This document shows, in pieces, positions 8,651-16,756 of a stretch of DNA of 46,175 nucleotides; positions within the stretch are counted from its first letter, which is position 1, and every line of letters starts with the position of its first letter. The notes beneath the pieces were generated by a model. The model did no database searches and was not told the DNA's origin. It saw only the letters and a list, made by a program, of their open reading frames with translations. The stretch is from NCBI GenBank assembly GCA_937998305.1, contig CALLDL010000016.1, positions 1 through 46,175 of the forward strand, given 5' to 3'. The position numbers were made by a program, and so were the translations under genes. The stretch is from an uncultured Desulfobacterales bacterium (GTDB taxonomy: Bacteria > Desulfobacterota > Desulfobacteria > Desulfobacterales > UBA11574).

Positions 8651-8680
8651 ATTATATCGGCATGAAACAATTTTTGTCAA
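8651..8680 (-). promoter_or_regulatory. Sigma-70 promoter for the act operon
   Basis: Read on the minus strand, a perfect -35 TTGACA (8680-8675) is followed after 18 bases by a perfect -10 TATAAT (8656-8651). Transcription would start near 8644, about 110 bases before the actB start. An imperfect dyad, AGACATGTT-AACATCT (8701-8721), lies just upstream of the -35 box and could bind a regulator. Confidence 0.75.
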
Positions 8681-8835
8681 GCAGTGAAACCACGTCATTG
8701 AGACATGTTTTATGAACATCTGAATCACATCACCATTAACGAAGGCGACGACGTAAAACAATAAAAATTCCTTTACCAATCAATGAAAGATGGCCAGCGC
8801 TACCTTTGGAGAAGGATGAGCCGGAGAAAAGATAC

Positions 8836-9051
8836 CTACTCCTCCATTTTGGCAATACAGTCCATAAAATCATCGGCAAATTTGGACTGGAGCCTATCCT
8901 CCTGTCCAAACTCTGAGACATCTGTGGCCACATTTCGTTTAGCGCCGTATTCAACATCCCAGCCCTTGGCTTTCAGCATCTCGATCAATTCTTCGGCCTG
9001 TTCTTTCGTGGCATCGCCGCCAATGTTTTGTTCCACAATAAAAAATTTCAT
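8836..9051 (-). CDS. Small conserved-looking protein of unknown function (71 aa)
   Basis: The sequence starts MKFFIVEQNIGGDATKEQ and continues with an amphipathic helix (AEELIEMLKAKGWD). It is acidic, with no signal peptide or membrane segment. AAGGAT lies 6 bases in front of the ATG, and base composition at third positions looks coding. It is a single gene upstream of the act promoter on the same strand. I do not recognise the family; the beta-strand/helix pattern suggests a small alpha/beta fold. Confidence 0.6.
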   Translation of the reverse strand: MKFFIVEQNIGGDATKEQAEELIEMLKAKGWDVEYGAKRNVATDVSEFGQEDRLQSKFADDFMDCIAKMEE

Positions 9052-9482
9052 TGGGTAATCCTTTTTTCTCTTCTTCGTTAAATAGTTAAACAGGTTATGG
9101 GTTCCGCTCGTGTCGAATTATTTCATAAATAGAAGTTGTTTATATCAAGATGAACCCATTGTTTTTATATTGAAATCTGTTATTTCTTTACGATCCTTTA
9201 ACCACGAGTTTACACGGTTTGAAAAAAAGCATTATCCATGGAGCGATTTAACAAATAAAAACTACCCGACCTCTCAATTATTTTGAATCCGGTTAAAATA
9301 TCTACCAACAATAGCTTAAAAGATCAATCATTGATATTTGCACCCCACATTGATCGCAAACAAAATTGGAAAATATTTAGGGATGATAAATTTCTTTTCG
9401 TTTTTTTCTGATTCTACCGGTGATATGTCTTGAAAACTCCCTTACAACCTGATTGTATTGATTATATATAAGGAGAATGAAA
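9052..9482. other. Intergenic region, AT-rich
   Basis: About 430 bases between two divergent genes. It is AT-rich and must hold the start signals of both the small protein and trmO. TATATA at about 9465, just before the trmO ribosome-binding site, is too close to serve as its -10 box with any confidence. No repeat, RNA gene or reading frame could be supported. Confidence 0.5.
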
Positions 9483-9893
9483 ATGAAAGACCGTTATTAT
9501 ATTTTTCCGGTGGGCGTTATCAAAAAAGAGGATGAAAATATCCGGATTGAAGTTTATAAAGAATACCGTGACGCGCTTTTGGGGTTGGATGATTTCTCTC
9601 ACATTACCGTCTGTTACTGGTTTCATGAAAATGATGCCCCTGAGAAAAGAAAAACCATGCAGGTGCATCCAAGAAAAAATAAACAAAACCCGTTAAGTGG
9701 CGTGTTTGCTACCCATTCACCCTTAAGACCCAATCTGATCGCTTTATCCGTCTGTAAAATACTGTCCATAAAGGATACCACCATTTTTATTGAAAAAATC
9801 GATGCATTCGACGGCTCTCCGGTCATCGACATCAAATGTTTCATCCCCAGCCGTGCTTTGACATCCGACATAAAATTGCCGGACTGGGTGTAA
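9483..9893 (+). CDS. trmO: TrmO/TsaA family tRNA methyltransferase (UPF0066)
   Basis: A 136-residue protein of the TsaA-like beta-barrel family. TrmO N6-methylates the t6A37 base of threonine tRNAs using S-adenosylmethionine. Characteristic elements are YIFPVGVI at the start, LDDFSHITVCYWFH, and the family signature GVFATHSPLRPNLIALSVCK near residues 75-95, followed by IDAFDGSPVIDIK. The ATG at 9483 has AGGAG at 7 bases; the upstream ATG at 9477 is only one base from the same site. The protein is a compact single-domain member without the C-terminal extension of the E. coli enzyme. Confidence 0.88.
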   Translation: MKDRYYIFPVGVIKKEDENIRIEVYKEYRDALLGLDDFSHITVCYWFHENDAPEKRKTMQVHPRKNKQNPLSGVFATHSPLRPNLIALSVCKILSIKDTTIFIEKIDAFDGSPVIDIKCFIPSRALTSDIKLPDWV

Positions 9894-9899
9894 TAAGAG

Positions 9900-10190
9900 A
9901 GTAAAGAATCCTGATCTAAAGGACCAGGCTTTGGCTTACCCCTGAAAGGGGCTGTTTTACTTAAAGTCGTATAAGTTAAAAGTGTCTAAAGTGATCTAAA
10001 GTGCCTAAAGTTATGGTGTCGCTTCGCTCCAATATTTTTATATAATTGACAGAATTCCTTAACTTTAGTTCACTTCAAACTCTTGCAGCGATTCTTCAGG
10101 CAGAGCCGAAGAACTCTGACCCCCGCAACGCGGGGCAGGCTTGGCCCATCGAAGATCCCGCATTGCGGGGAAGGACCAGGTTTTTCAAGG
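9900..10190. repeat. Dispersed composite repeat, AAAGTG family (copy 2, long form)
   Basis: It starts AGTAAAGAATCCTG, continues through GACCAGGCTTTGG and the core GTGATCTAAAGTGCCTAAAG, a CGCTTCGCTCC hairpin, TTTATATAATTG-CAGAATTCCTTAA and TTCACTTCAAACT, and ends near AAGGACCAGGTTTTTCAAGG. The copy at 13608-13870 has the same order of blocks in the same orientation. It occupies almost the entire gap upstream of recD2, and the spurious N-terminal extension of the recD2 reading frame lies in it. Confidence 0.8.
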
Positions 10191-10202
10191 CAAAATAAAA
10201 TA

Positions 10203-12374
10203 ATGCTGACAGAGCTTTCAGGACAAATTGAGAGAATTACTTATACCAATGAAGAAAACGGTTATACCATTGCCAGGGTTAAAGTCTACGGGCAGCGGGA
10301 TCTAATAACAGTTGTGGGCTATTTGATGTCACCAGTTCCCGGCGAAATTCTGAACTTGAAAGGTGAATGGGTCAATCATCCCAAGTTCGGTGAGCAGTTT
10401 AAGGTAGTGGAATACAAAACTACGGTTCCGGCAACGGTTTTTGGAATTAAAAAATATCTGGGTTCCGGACTCATTAAGGGGCTGGGACCGGTCATCGCCG
10501 GCCGAATCGTAAAAAAGTTCGGGGAAAAAACACTGGATATCATTGAAAATGATATCGAAAAACTATCCATGGTTGAAGGTATTGGCGAGAAACGCATTGC
10601 CATGATCCAAGATGCTTGGGACGAACAAAAAGAGATTCGTGATGTCATGATGTTTCTCCAATCCCACGGAATCAGTTCCGGATATGCAACAAAAATATTT
10701 AAGCAGTATGGAAACCGATCCATTGCAGTCGTCACCGAAAACCCCTATCGCCTGGCAATGGACATATTCGGTATCGGGTTTGTGATTGCCGACAGCATTG
10801 CAGATAAACTCGGGTTTTCCAAAAACTCACCGTTGAGAGTTGAAGCCGGCATTCTCTATGTCCTCCACCAGCTTTCAGATGAGGGCCATGTTTTTTACCC
10901 GTATGAATATCTTGTGAAGAAAAGTCAGGAGACACTGGTTGTTGATAAAGATACCGTGGCGGAAGCCCTCGGGAATCTCGCAATTGATAAAAAAATCGTT
11001 CTTGAAGATTTAAATGAAAGCAGCGACGAATTTAAAGAAAACAACAAAAGTGTTTATCTGGCCAAGTTTCATCTCTGTGAAACCAGCATCGCAACGCGAT
11101 TTAAAATATTGTCCACCACACCCAAATCCATCCGCAGTGTCAATGTAGAAAACGCCCTCGAATGGGTCCAGGGGCAACTGGATATCCGCCTGGCGGAAAA
11201 TCAGGCCAAGGCAATACAATGTGCCCTTGAAAATAAGATCATGGTCATTACCGGTGGACCGGGCACCGGTAAAACCACCATCATCTATGCGATTTTAAAA
11301 ATCTTTTCCAAGCTCAAGGTGAAAACATTTCTAGCCGCGCCAACAGGAAGAGCGGCAAAACGAATGAGTGAGACCACTGGTCATGAGGCCAAGACCATCC
11401 ATCGTCTTTTGGAGTACAGTTTTAGCAAAGGGGGGTTTCAAAAAAACGAGGAAAAGCCGCTCGGCTGTGACCTGCTCATTCTGGATGAAGCTTCCATGAT
11501 CGACACCATACTGATGCACCATTTAATAAAGGCTGTCCCGGCCTTTGCTACAGTTATTCTGGTGGGTGATGTCAACCAGTTGCCGTCTGTTGGGGCGGGC
11601 AACGTTCTTAATGATATTATTGCATCCGGCGCCATTTCAGTGGTGGAGCTTAACGAAATCTTTCGCCAGGCCAGAGAAAGCCGGATTATTGTCAATGCCC
11701 ATAAAATCAATAGCGGAATTCTGCCAACATTTGAAGACGATGTGCCGGGCAACGATTTTTATTTCATCCACCAGGAAGATCCTGAAAAAGTTCTGGAGAT
11801 CATCCTGGAACTGACAAAAGAACGTATCCCCAAACGTTTTGGTTTGGATCCGCTGGACGACATTCAGGTGTTAACACCCATGCACAAAGGTGTGGTTGGT
11901 GCTGGAAATCTCAACATGGAACTTCAAAAAAGTCTCAATCCTTTTCAGCAGGAAATCACACGGGGAAACCGCAATTTCAGGGTAAACGATAAAGTCATGC
12001 AGATACGAAACAACTATGACAAGGAAGTGTTCAACGGTGATATCGGCAGGATTACCAGTATACGACCGGAGGATGATGAGATTACGGTAATGTTTGACGA
12101 CCGGGAGGTCCCTTATGCGTTTTACGATCTGGATGAATTGATACTGGCATATGCCGTTTCCGTACACAAATCACAGGGCTCAGAATATCCAGCCGTGGTG
12201 GTTCCTGTTCTCACCCAGCATTATATCCTTCTCCAGCGCAACCTGATCTATACCGCCGTTACAAGAGGTCGTAACTTGGTGGTCATGGTCGGCACGCGGA
12301 AAGCACTCGCCATGGGCGTACACAACGATAAGACGAAAAAACGGTATACAAATCTGCGATACAGGATGAGCTGA
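10203..12374 (+). CDS. recD2: RecD2-type ATP-dependent 5'-3' DNA helicase
   Basis: Superfamily 1B helicase, 723 residues, of the RecD2/YrrC type that acts without RecB and RecC. It has the RecD2-specific N-terminal OB/helix-hairpin-helix region (LSGQIERITYTNEENGYTIA; LGPVIAGRIVKKFG; MVEGIGEKR). Then comes Walker A GGPGTGKT at 351-358, the DEAS motif in LILDEASMID, GDVNQLPSVGAG (motif III), and the C-terminal UvrD-like motifs VHKSQGSEYP and YTAVTRGRN. ATG 10203 is chosen because the conserved N-terminus begins there; upstream sequence belongs to a repeat. Ribosome-binding signal is weak. Its role in DNA repair or replication-fork processing is inferred from the family. Confidence 0.92.
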   Translation: MLTELSGQIERITYTNEENGYTIARVKVYGQRDLITVVGYLMSPVPGEILNLKGEWVNHPKFGEQFKVVEYKTTVPATVFGIKKYLGSGLIKGLGPVIAGRIVKKFGEKTLDIIENDIEKLSMVEGIGEKRIAMIQDAWDEQKEIRDVMMFLQSHGISSGYATKIFKQYGNRSIAVVTENPYRLAMDIFGIGFVIADSIADKLGFSKNSPLRVEAGILYVLHQLSDEGHVFYPYEYLVKKSQETLVVDKDTVAEALGNLAIDKKIVLEDLNESSDEFKENNKSVYLAKFHLCETSIATRFKILSTTPKSIRSVNVENALEWVQGQLDIRLAENQAKAIQCALENKIMVITGGPGTGKTTIIYAILKIFSKLKVKTFLAAPTGRAAKRMSETTGHEAKTIHRLLEYSFSKGGFQKNEEKPLGCDLLILDEASMIDTILMHHLIKAVPAFATVILVGDVNQLPSVGAGNVLNDIIASGAISVVELNEIFRQARESRIIVNAHKINSGILPTFEDDVPGNDFYFIHQEDPEKVLEIILELTKERIPKRFGLDPLDDIQVLTPMHKGVVGAGNLNMELQKSLNPFQQEITRGNRNFRVNDKVMQIRNNYDKEVFNGDIGRITSIRPEDDEITVMFDDREVPYAFYDLDELILAYAVSVHKSQGSEYPAVVVPVLTQHYILLQRNLIYTAVTRGRNLVVMVGTRKALAMGVHNDKTKKRYTNLRYRMS

Positions 12375-12388
12375 AATACCGCAAGGTG

Positions 12389-12553
12389 TTAAGACTTGCT
12401 GGAGGTAATGGTTTGAAAAGAAGTAATCTGCTGTTTCACCTTACGGCTTTTGCATTTCGGGCATTGAAACTTTTTCTTTTCATACTCTGAAATTTTCATA
12501 ATCAGGGCAAAGGGCTTTTTACATTTTTCGCAAATGAATTCATATGTCGGCAT
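12389..12553 (-). CDS. FmdB-type zinc-ribbon protein (54 aa)
   Basis: Short gene reading MPTYEFICEKCKKPFAL..., with two Cys pairs, CEKC (8-11) and CPKC (31-34), the regulatory FmdB/CxxC zinc-ribbon pattern. AGGAGG stands 5-6 bases before the ATG. The gene converges on recD2, with 14 bases between the two stop codons. Small FmdB-like proteins are common, and their functions are mostly unknown; zinc binding is expected from the four Cys. Confidence 0.8.
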   Translation of the reverse strand: MPTYEFICEKCKKPFALIMKISEYEKKKFQCPKCKSRKVKQQITSFQTITSSKS

Positions 12554-12642
12554 AACTTCCTCCTTTTGTACATAAAGTCCTTTAACGCTGAAGGTTATAA
12601 ATGTTTCTTGTTTCTATGGCAGGGAATAACATTTTACTTATC

Positions 12643-12788
12643 TACAAGCCGTCTCAAAAATGCAGATTACGTTCAAGGACAAGGCGCGAGCCGATGAAAA
12701 AGCGGAGCATACATGGGAGTATGTGAGCATTTTGAAGAGGCTCGCAACACCGTAATTGGGCGTTAGACGTATTTTTGAGTGACTTGTA
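12643..12788. repeat. Palindromic intergenic element, TACAAG-CTCAAAAAT type
   Basis: A 146-base element bounded by inverted ends: TACAAG...CTCAAAAAT on the left and ATTTTTGAGTGACTTGTA on the right. It contains the internal block TATGTGAGCATTTTGAAG and CCGTAATTGGGCG, which recurs in degenerate form at 37290-37445. It lies in the 320-base gap between the FmdB and AlkD genes. No reading frame is present, so it is MITE-like or a folded-RNA repeat. Confidence 0.7.
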
Positions 12789-12876
12789 TTATTTTATACC
12801 TACAAAGGAACATAGTATCAACCATTTTTCTTAATCATTAAAATAAAATTTCCAACACGACATTTCTAAACACTCA

Positions 12877-13581
12877 TCATATCTTTCCTTTTAAATACTT
12901 TTGTCTTTTAGGCTCAGGAAACTTTTCAATGGCATACCGCAACATGGTGCGCGGCATCTCTTTGTAATGTTTTTGTAAAAACATCTCTTCGAGTATCATG
13001 TCCCTTTTCCCTATTTCACGGAGCATCCATCCCACAGCTTTGTGAATCAGATCCTCACTATCGGTGAGCAGGATCCTTGCAATTTTCAGAGTTTCTTCAT
13101 ATTTTCCGTGTTTGATAAAATAAAAGGATGCCAGAATGGCAATCCGTCGTTCCCATAAATCTTCTGATTTTGCCAGTCTGTAGAGGGGGGCTTTGTTTTT
13201 GTCCATGAGATAGTCACCGACAATGTGGTGGGCGGTAACATCCACAAGATCCCAGTTGTTTATGAATTTTGTTTTTTTAAGGTATAGCCTGTAAATTCTT
13301 TTTTTGGCGGTTTCATTTCCTTTTACATATTTGCGAACCAGTATCAAAAGTGCGAGCAGTCTTTCTTCATGAATGGCAGACTCGAGCAGAACGATGACGT
13401 CTTCAGTAGCTATGTCCTGGAAGTCTTTCGCCACCTTCCGCAAATCAGGGACTTTGACACCGATAAACACATCTCCCTCACCATATTCGCCGGGACCGGT
13501 CTTGAAAAATCGTTGAAGAACCTCGGCCTTTTCCTTATTTGCGAGCTGTTTTAATCTCTTTTTTATCTTTTGATTGGTCAT
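12877..13581 (-). CDS. AlkD-like DNA alkylation repair protein
   Basis: A 234-residue all-helical HEAT-like-repeat protein. Family markers are FFKTGPGEYGEGDVFIGVKVPDLRKVAK at the N-terminus, FINNWDLVDVTAHHIVG in the middle (Trp-Asp of the DNA-binding cleft), WERRIAILASF, and MLREIGKRD ... MPRTMLRYAIEKFP at the C-terminus. AlkD is a glycosylase that removes bulky or cationic alkylpurines. It is a single gene. It and recD2 lie between two same-orientation repeat copies. Confidence 0.88.
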   Translation of the reverse strand: MTNQKIKKRLKQLANKEKAEVLQRFFKTGPGEYGEGDVFIGVKVPDLRKVAKDFQDIATEDVIVLLESAIHEERLLALLILVRKYVKGNETAKKRIYRLYLKKTKFINNWDLVDVTAHHIVGDYLMDKNKAPLYRLAKSEDLWERRIAILASFYFIKHGKYEETLKIARILLTDSEDLIHKAVGWMLREIGKRDMILEEMFLQKHYKEMPRTMLRYAIEKFPEPKRQKYLKGKI

Positions 13582-13607
13582 TATATAAAATCAAGAAACT
13601 GATCTCC

Positions 13608-13870
13608 AGTAAAGAATCCTGGTCCAGAGGGCCAGGCTTTGGGTTGCCCCTAGAAGGGGCTTGGTTGCCAAAACCGATAAGTGTGAAGTGACTAAAGTGA
13701 TCTAAAGTGCCTAAAGTTATGGAGACGCTTCGCTCCGCTGATTTTATATAATTGGCAGAATTCCTTAATTTTAGCTCACTTCAAACTTTAGCTCACTTTA
13801 GACACTTGTAAAAATTTTCTCGGCATAGCCAAATATCTCTGACCTGGCCCTGAGGACCAGGTTTTTAAGG
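13608..13870. repeat. Dispersed composite repeat, AAAGTG family (copy 3, long form)
   Basis: The same block order as the copy at 9900: AGTAAAGAATCCTGG, GGCCAGGCTTTGG, GTGATCTAAAGTGCCTAAAG, GGAGACGCTTCGCTCC, TTTATATAATTGGCAGAATT. The outer ends form an inverted pair: CCTGGTCCAGAGGGCCAGG on the left and CCTGGCCCTGAGGACCAGG on the right. The inner CTAAAGTG arms are also inverted (TTAGCTCACTTTAG on the right). It fills the gap between the AlkD gene and the EamA transporter gene; nothing else is visible there. Confidence 0.8.
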
Positions 13871-13910
13871 TCGAATAATTTTTTTTCCAACAGTCGCTCT
13901 TTGAAGCCGT

Positions 13911-14843
13911 CTAAATATTTTTTCCAATAGGAAGCGATGGTATGGGTTTCTTTTGTTTAATATGGGTCACCAGAATGCCGGCAACGATCAACACCATGGC
14001 GATAAGGATATTGACGGTCAAAGGCTCTCCCAAGATCAGTCCGCCCAGCAAGACGCCGCTGATGGGCATAATAAAGATAAAAGAATGCAATGCCACGGCG
14101 CCGTATCTTTTCAGCAAACTGTTCCAGACCACAAAACCGAAGGATGCCGTAACCAGACTCTGATACACCATAGCACCGATAATTTTAGAATCGATAAAAA
14201 CGATCATATGATGATCCCACAAAACACCTTCTAAAAAAAAGAAAGGAACCGAAAATATCATTGGAAATAGCGCTATTTGGAACGGCTTGAACGCGGAAAT
14301 AATCCGTTTTGTATAGACTGCATTACAGGACCAGAGAAAGGCGGCCGCAAGGATCATCACATCCCCAACCTCAAAATCGCTCGCAACCCCTTTTTTCTCC
14401 AAAAACACAAACGCAACCCCGGCAAATCCCAGTAGCATACCCATGATTTTTCGTTTGGTAATCCGATCACCGGGAATAAAAAAATGTGCAAGGAACAGTG
14501 TGAAAAAAGGTTGAAAATTGACGAGCAAAGTTCCACGGGAAGCATTACTTTTGCTGAGCCCGAGGTAGAAAAGGGATAATTGGGCAGTAAAAACGATAGC
14601 GATTATAATTAGCTGAAAAACCTGCTTTTTTTTAATTTCAAAAGATCGTCCTGTGATTCTGGCCCATAAAAAAATTGCCACCGAGGCGATGCCGAATCTG
14701 ATGCCTGCCGTGGTAAACACCCCCAAACCTTCAAGGCTGATTTTAATGGCCACGGCATTGGCTCCGAAGAGCATGCATATAAACACCGTAAAGGAGGCAG
14801 CCAAAAAGGAGAAGTCTTTATTTTGTGGCGCAGCGTCGATCAT
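13911..14843 (-). CDS. EamA-family (DMT superfamily) transporter
   Basis: About 310 residues with ten predicted hydrophobic segments arranged as two EamA repeats, typical of drug/metabolite exporters. Recognisable elements are FGANAVAIKISLEGLG (first helix), FYLGLSKSNASRGTLLVNFQPFFT, and in the second repeat GAMVYQSLVTASFGFVVWNSLLKRYGA and MPISGVLLGGLILGEPL. The substrate cannot be predicted. ATG 14843 overlaps the stop of the upstream beta-CASP nuclease gene (TGATG), so both are probably co-transcribed. Confidence 0.87.
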   Translation of the reverse strand: MIDAAPQNKDFSFLAASFTVFICMLFGANAVAIKISLEGLGVFTTAGIRFGIASVAIFLWARITGRSFEIKKKQVFQLIIIAIVFTAQLSLFYLGLSKSNASRGTLLVNFQPFFTLFLAHFFIPGDRITKRKIMGMLLGFAGVAFVFLEKKGVASDFEVGDVMILAAAFLWSCNAVYTKRIISAFKPFQIALFPMIFSVPFFFLEGVLWDHHMIVFIDSKIIGAMVYQSLVTASFGFVVWNSLLKRYGAVALHSFIFIMPISGVLLGGLILGEPLTVNILIAMVLIVAGILVTHIKQKKPIPSLPIGKNI

Positions 14844-16429
14844 CAATCTGCTTCTATTTTAATCGTTTCACCCGGATGGGGTACAATTGCCGGAAAGTCT
14901 TCATGCTGTAAATGATTTGCAAATGCAAGGGACTGATCCTCCTCGCCGTGAACAACGGCGATTTTTTTGATTTTTAAATTCGATTCTTTGAGAAAACGAA
15001 GCATCTCGTTCTTATCGCCATGTGCGGAAAAGCCGTCCAGTTTTTCGACATGAGCCTTTAGCGGATATGTTTTGTTTAAAAATTTTAACAAAGGGGGTGA
15101 CCCTTTTCGCCCTGATTTTTCATATTCGAGGCCCTGTTCGAGAATGCGGCGACCTAGCGTGTTTTGAGCCATATAACCGACAATGAGGATCGTATGACGG
15201 GGGTTGTGGATTTTATGGCGCAAATGATGCAGGATACGGCCGGCTTCGCACATCCCTGATGCCGAAATGACGATATGCGGTTTTTCTTCACGGTTCAGGG
15301 CCATGGATTCTTCCACAGAACCCACAAAATTGACTTGATTAAAAAAAAACGGATTTTGGCCTTTTTCTAAAAAGGTTTCATGGGTTTCGTTATCATATAC
15401 TTCCGGATGTTCTCCAAAGACCCGGGTAATATTGGTGGCCAGCGGACTGTCCACAAATACCGGAACTCGCCGGACTTCACCTTCATTATACAATTCGTGA
15501 ATGAGATATAACAACTCCTGGGTACGCCCATAGGCAAAGGCCGGTATAATCACCGTTCCATTTCGCTGGAAAGTTTCAGAAAAAATCTTTTTTAGTTTAG
15601 GCTTTAAATCCTCTATTGGTTCGTGCAGGCGGTCGCCGTAAGTACTTTCCATAATCATCAAATCCACATCAAGATCATCTTTTGAGAAAGAAAGGGCAGG
15701 ATTTTTTATGATCGGCTTTTCAAATCTGCCGATATCACCGGTATAACAGATGGTATATTGTCTACCGTTTTCCCGGAATTTAATGATGGTTATGGCTGAT
15801 CCCAGAATATGACCGGCCTCGTAAAATGTGCAGGTGGCGTCGTTTCCGATGGTTGCCGTGGAACGATAAGGATATCCTTCAAAAGCGTCAAGGGCATATT
15901 CTGCGTCTTCCATGCTGTAAAGCGGTGTCACCGCTTCCAAATCATATTTCCCAATAAGTTCATCTATTTTTTCTATGTCAAGCTGATGGCCCCTCTTTTT
16001 CAAAAGTTTTCTTATGTCGTTGAGTTCTCTTTTCGAAATATTTTTCTTGGAACCGGAAGTTTTCCTCTCTGACAAAAAAGATCGAACGGTTTTATAATTC
16101 AGATAACTTGCATCAGATTCCTGGATATGTGCTGAATCCCGCAAGAGGTATTCACATGCATCAGCTGTCACCCGCGTACAGATGATTCGGCCGCTGAAGT
16201 TGTTTTTTGTCAAAATGGGAATTCGACCCGAATGGTCAATGTGGGCATGTGAAAGTACGACATTTGTAAGGGTCGCCGGATCAATCGGAAGGGTTCGGTT
16301 TTTTTCACTGGTCTCTTTCCGACGGCCCTGAAACATCCCACAGTCGAGTAAAATACGATTGTCTCCGGTTTCAATAAGATGCATGGAACCCGTAACTTCC
16401 CGAACCGCGCCGTAAAAGGTGATTTGCAT
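14843..16429 (-). CDS. Metallo-beta-lactamase/beta-CASP RNA-processing nuclease
   Basis: A 528-residue protein with the zinc-binding H61-x-H63-x-D65-H66 motif (SHAHIDHSGR), GHILGSA, YTGDIGR (metal Asp), and the beta-CASP domain (RNGTVIIPAFAYGRTQELLYL, VISASGMCEAGRI, GFSAHGDKNEM). This is the bacterial CPSF73/YsiA-like type, expected to cut or trim RNA. ATG 16429 fits the conserved N-terminus (MQITFYGAVREVTGS) and has AAGGAT about 10 bases upstream. It is coupled to the EamA transporter gene, although the two have no obvious functional link. Confidence 0.9.
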   Translation of the reverse strand: MQITFYGAVREVTGSMHLIETGDNRILLDCGMFQGRRKETSEKNRTLPIDPATLTNVVLSHAHIDHSGRIPILTKNNFSGRIICTRVTADACEYLLRDSAHIQESDASYLNYKTVRSFLSERKTSGSKKNISKRELNDIRKLLKKRGHQLDIEKIDELIGKYDLEAVTPLYSMEDAEYALDAFEGYPYRSTATIGNDATCTFYEAGHILGSAITIIKFRENGRQYTICYTGDIGRFEKPIIKNPALSFSKDDLDVDLMIMESTYGDRLHEPIEDLKPKLKKIFSETFQRNGTVIIPAFAYGRTQELLYLIHELYNEGEVRRVPVFVDSPLATNITRVFGEHPEVYDNETHETFLEKGQNPFFFNQVNFVGSVEESMALNREEKPHIVISASGMCEAGRILHHLRHKIHNPRHTILIVGYMAQNTLGRRILEQGLEYEKSGRKGSPPLLKFLNKTYPLKAHVEKLDGFSAHGDKNEMLRFLKESNLKIKKIAVVHGEEDQSLAFANHLQHEDFPAIVPHPGETIKIEAD

Positions 16430-16550
16430 ATCAAGGTTATCCTTTCTGGATGGACACTGGTTAATGAATATTACTAAGGAATACAAATCCAACTCGACAT
16501 TTTATACTGATATACTGACTTTGATATTAAAACGTAAATAGTTACAAATG

Positions 16551-16664
16551 CTAAAGGTGAGCTAAAGTTAAGGGGTTTTTTAGCCAATTATATTTAATGA
16601 CAGCGCGTTAGCGCTACCTCAACTTTAGGCACTTTAGATCACTTTAAACTTTAGGCACTTGTGA
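16551..16664. repeat. Dispersed inverted repeat, AAAGTG family (copy 4, short form)
   Basis: The left arm CTAAAGGTGAGCTAAAGTTAAGG and the right arm AACTTTAGGCACTTTAGATC/ACTTTAAACTTTAGGCACTT are inverted copies of each other. A central AGCGCGTTAGCGCT hairpin has the same place as the hairpins in the other copies. It lacks the outer CCTGGTCC ends. It lies in the 327-base gap upstream of the beta-CASP gene; the rest of that gap shows nothing. Confidence 0.75.
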
Positions 16665-16756
16665 AAAGTCTTTCGCAAACATTTCCATGGGTAAGGTTTA
16701 TGTCGAGTGTCTAATTTACCTATTAGAAATTCAAATCCAGCATTTCTTTTTTTTTA

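Noticed and set aside
10083-10202. N-terminal extension of RecD2 (upstream in-frame ATG)
   Set aside because: The extra 40 residues are encoded by a dispersed repeat and have no similarity to helicases; the conserved N-terminus begins at 10203.
9900-16664. CRISPR array from the repeated CTAAAGTG units
   Set aside because: Units are short, irregularly spaced, inverted around a centre and without unique spacers of constant length; no cas genes are nearby.
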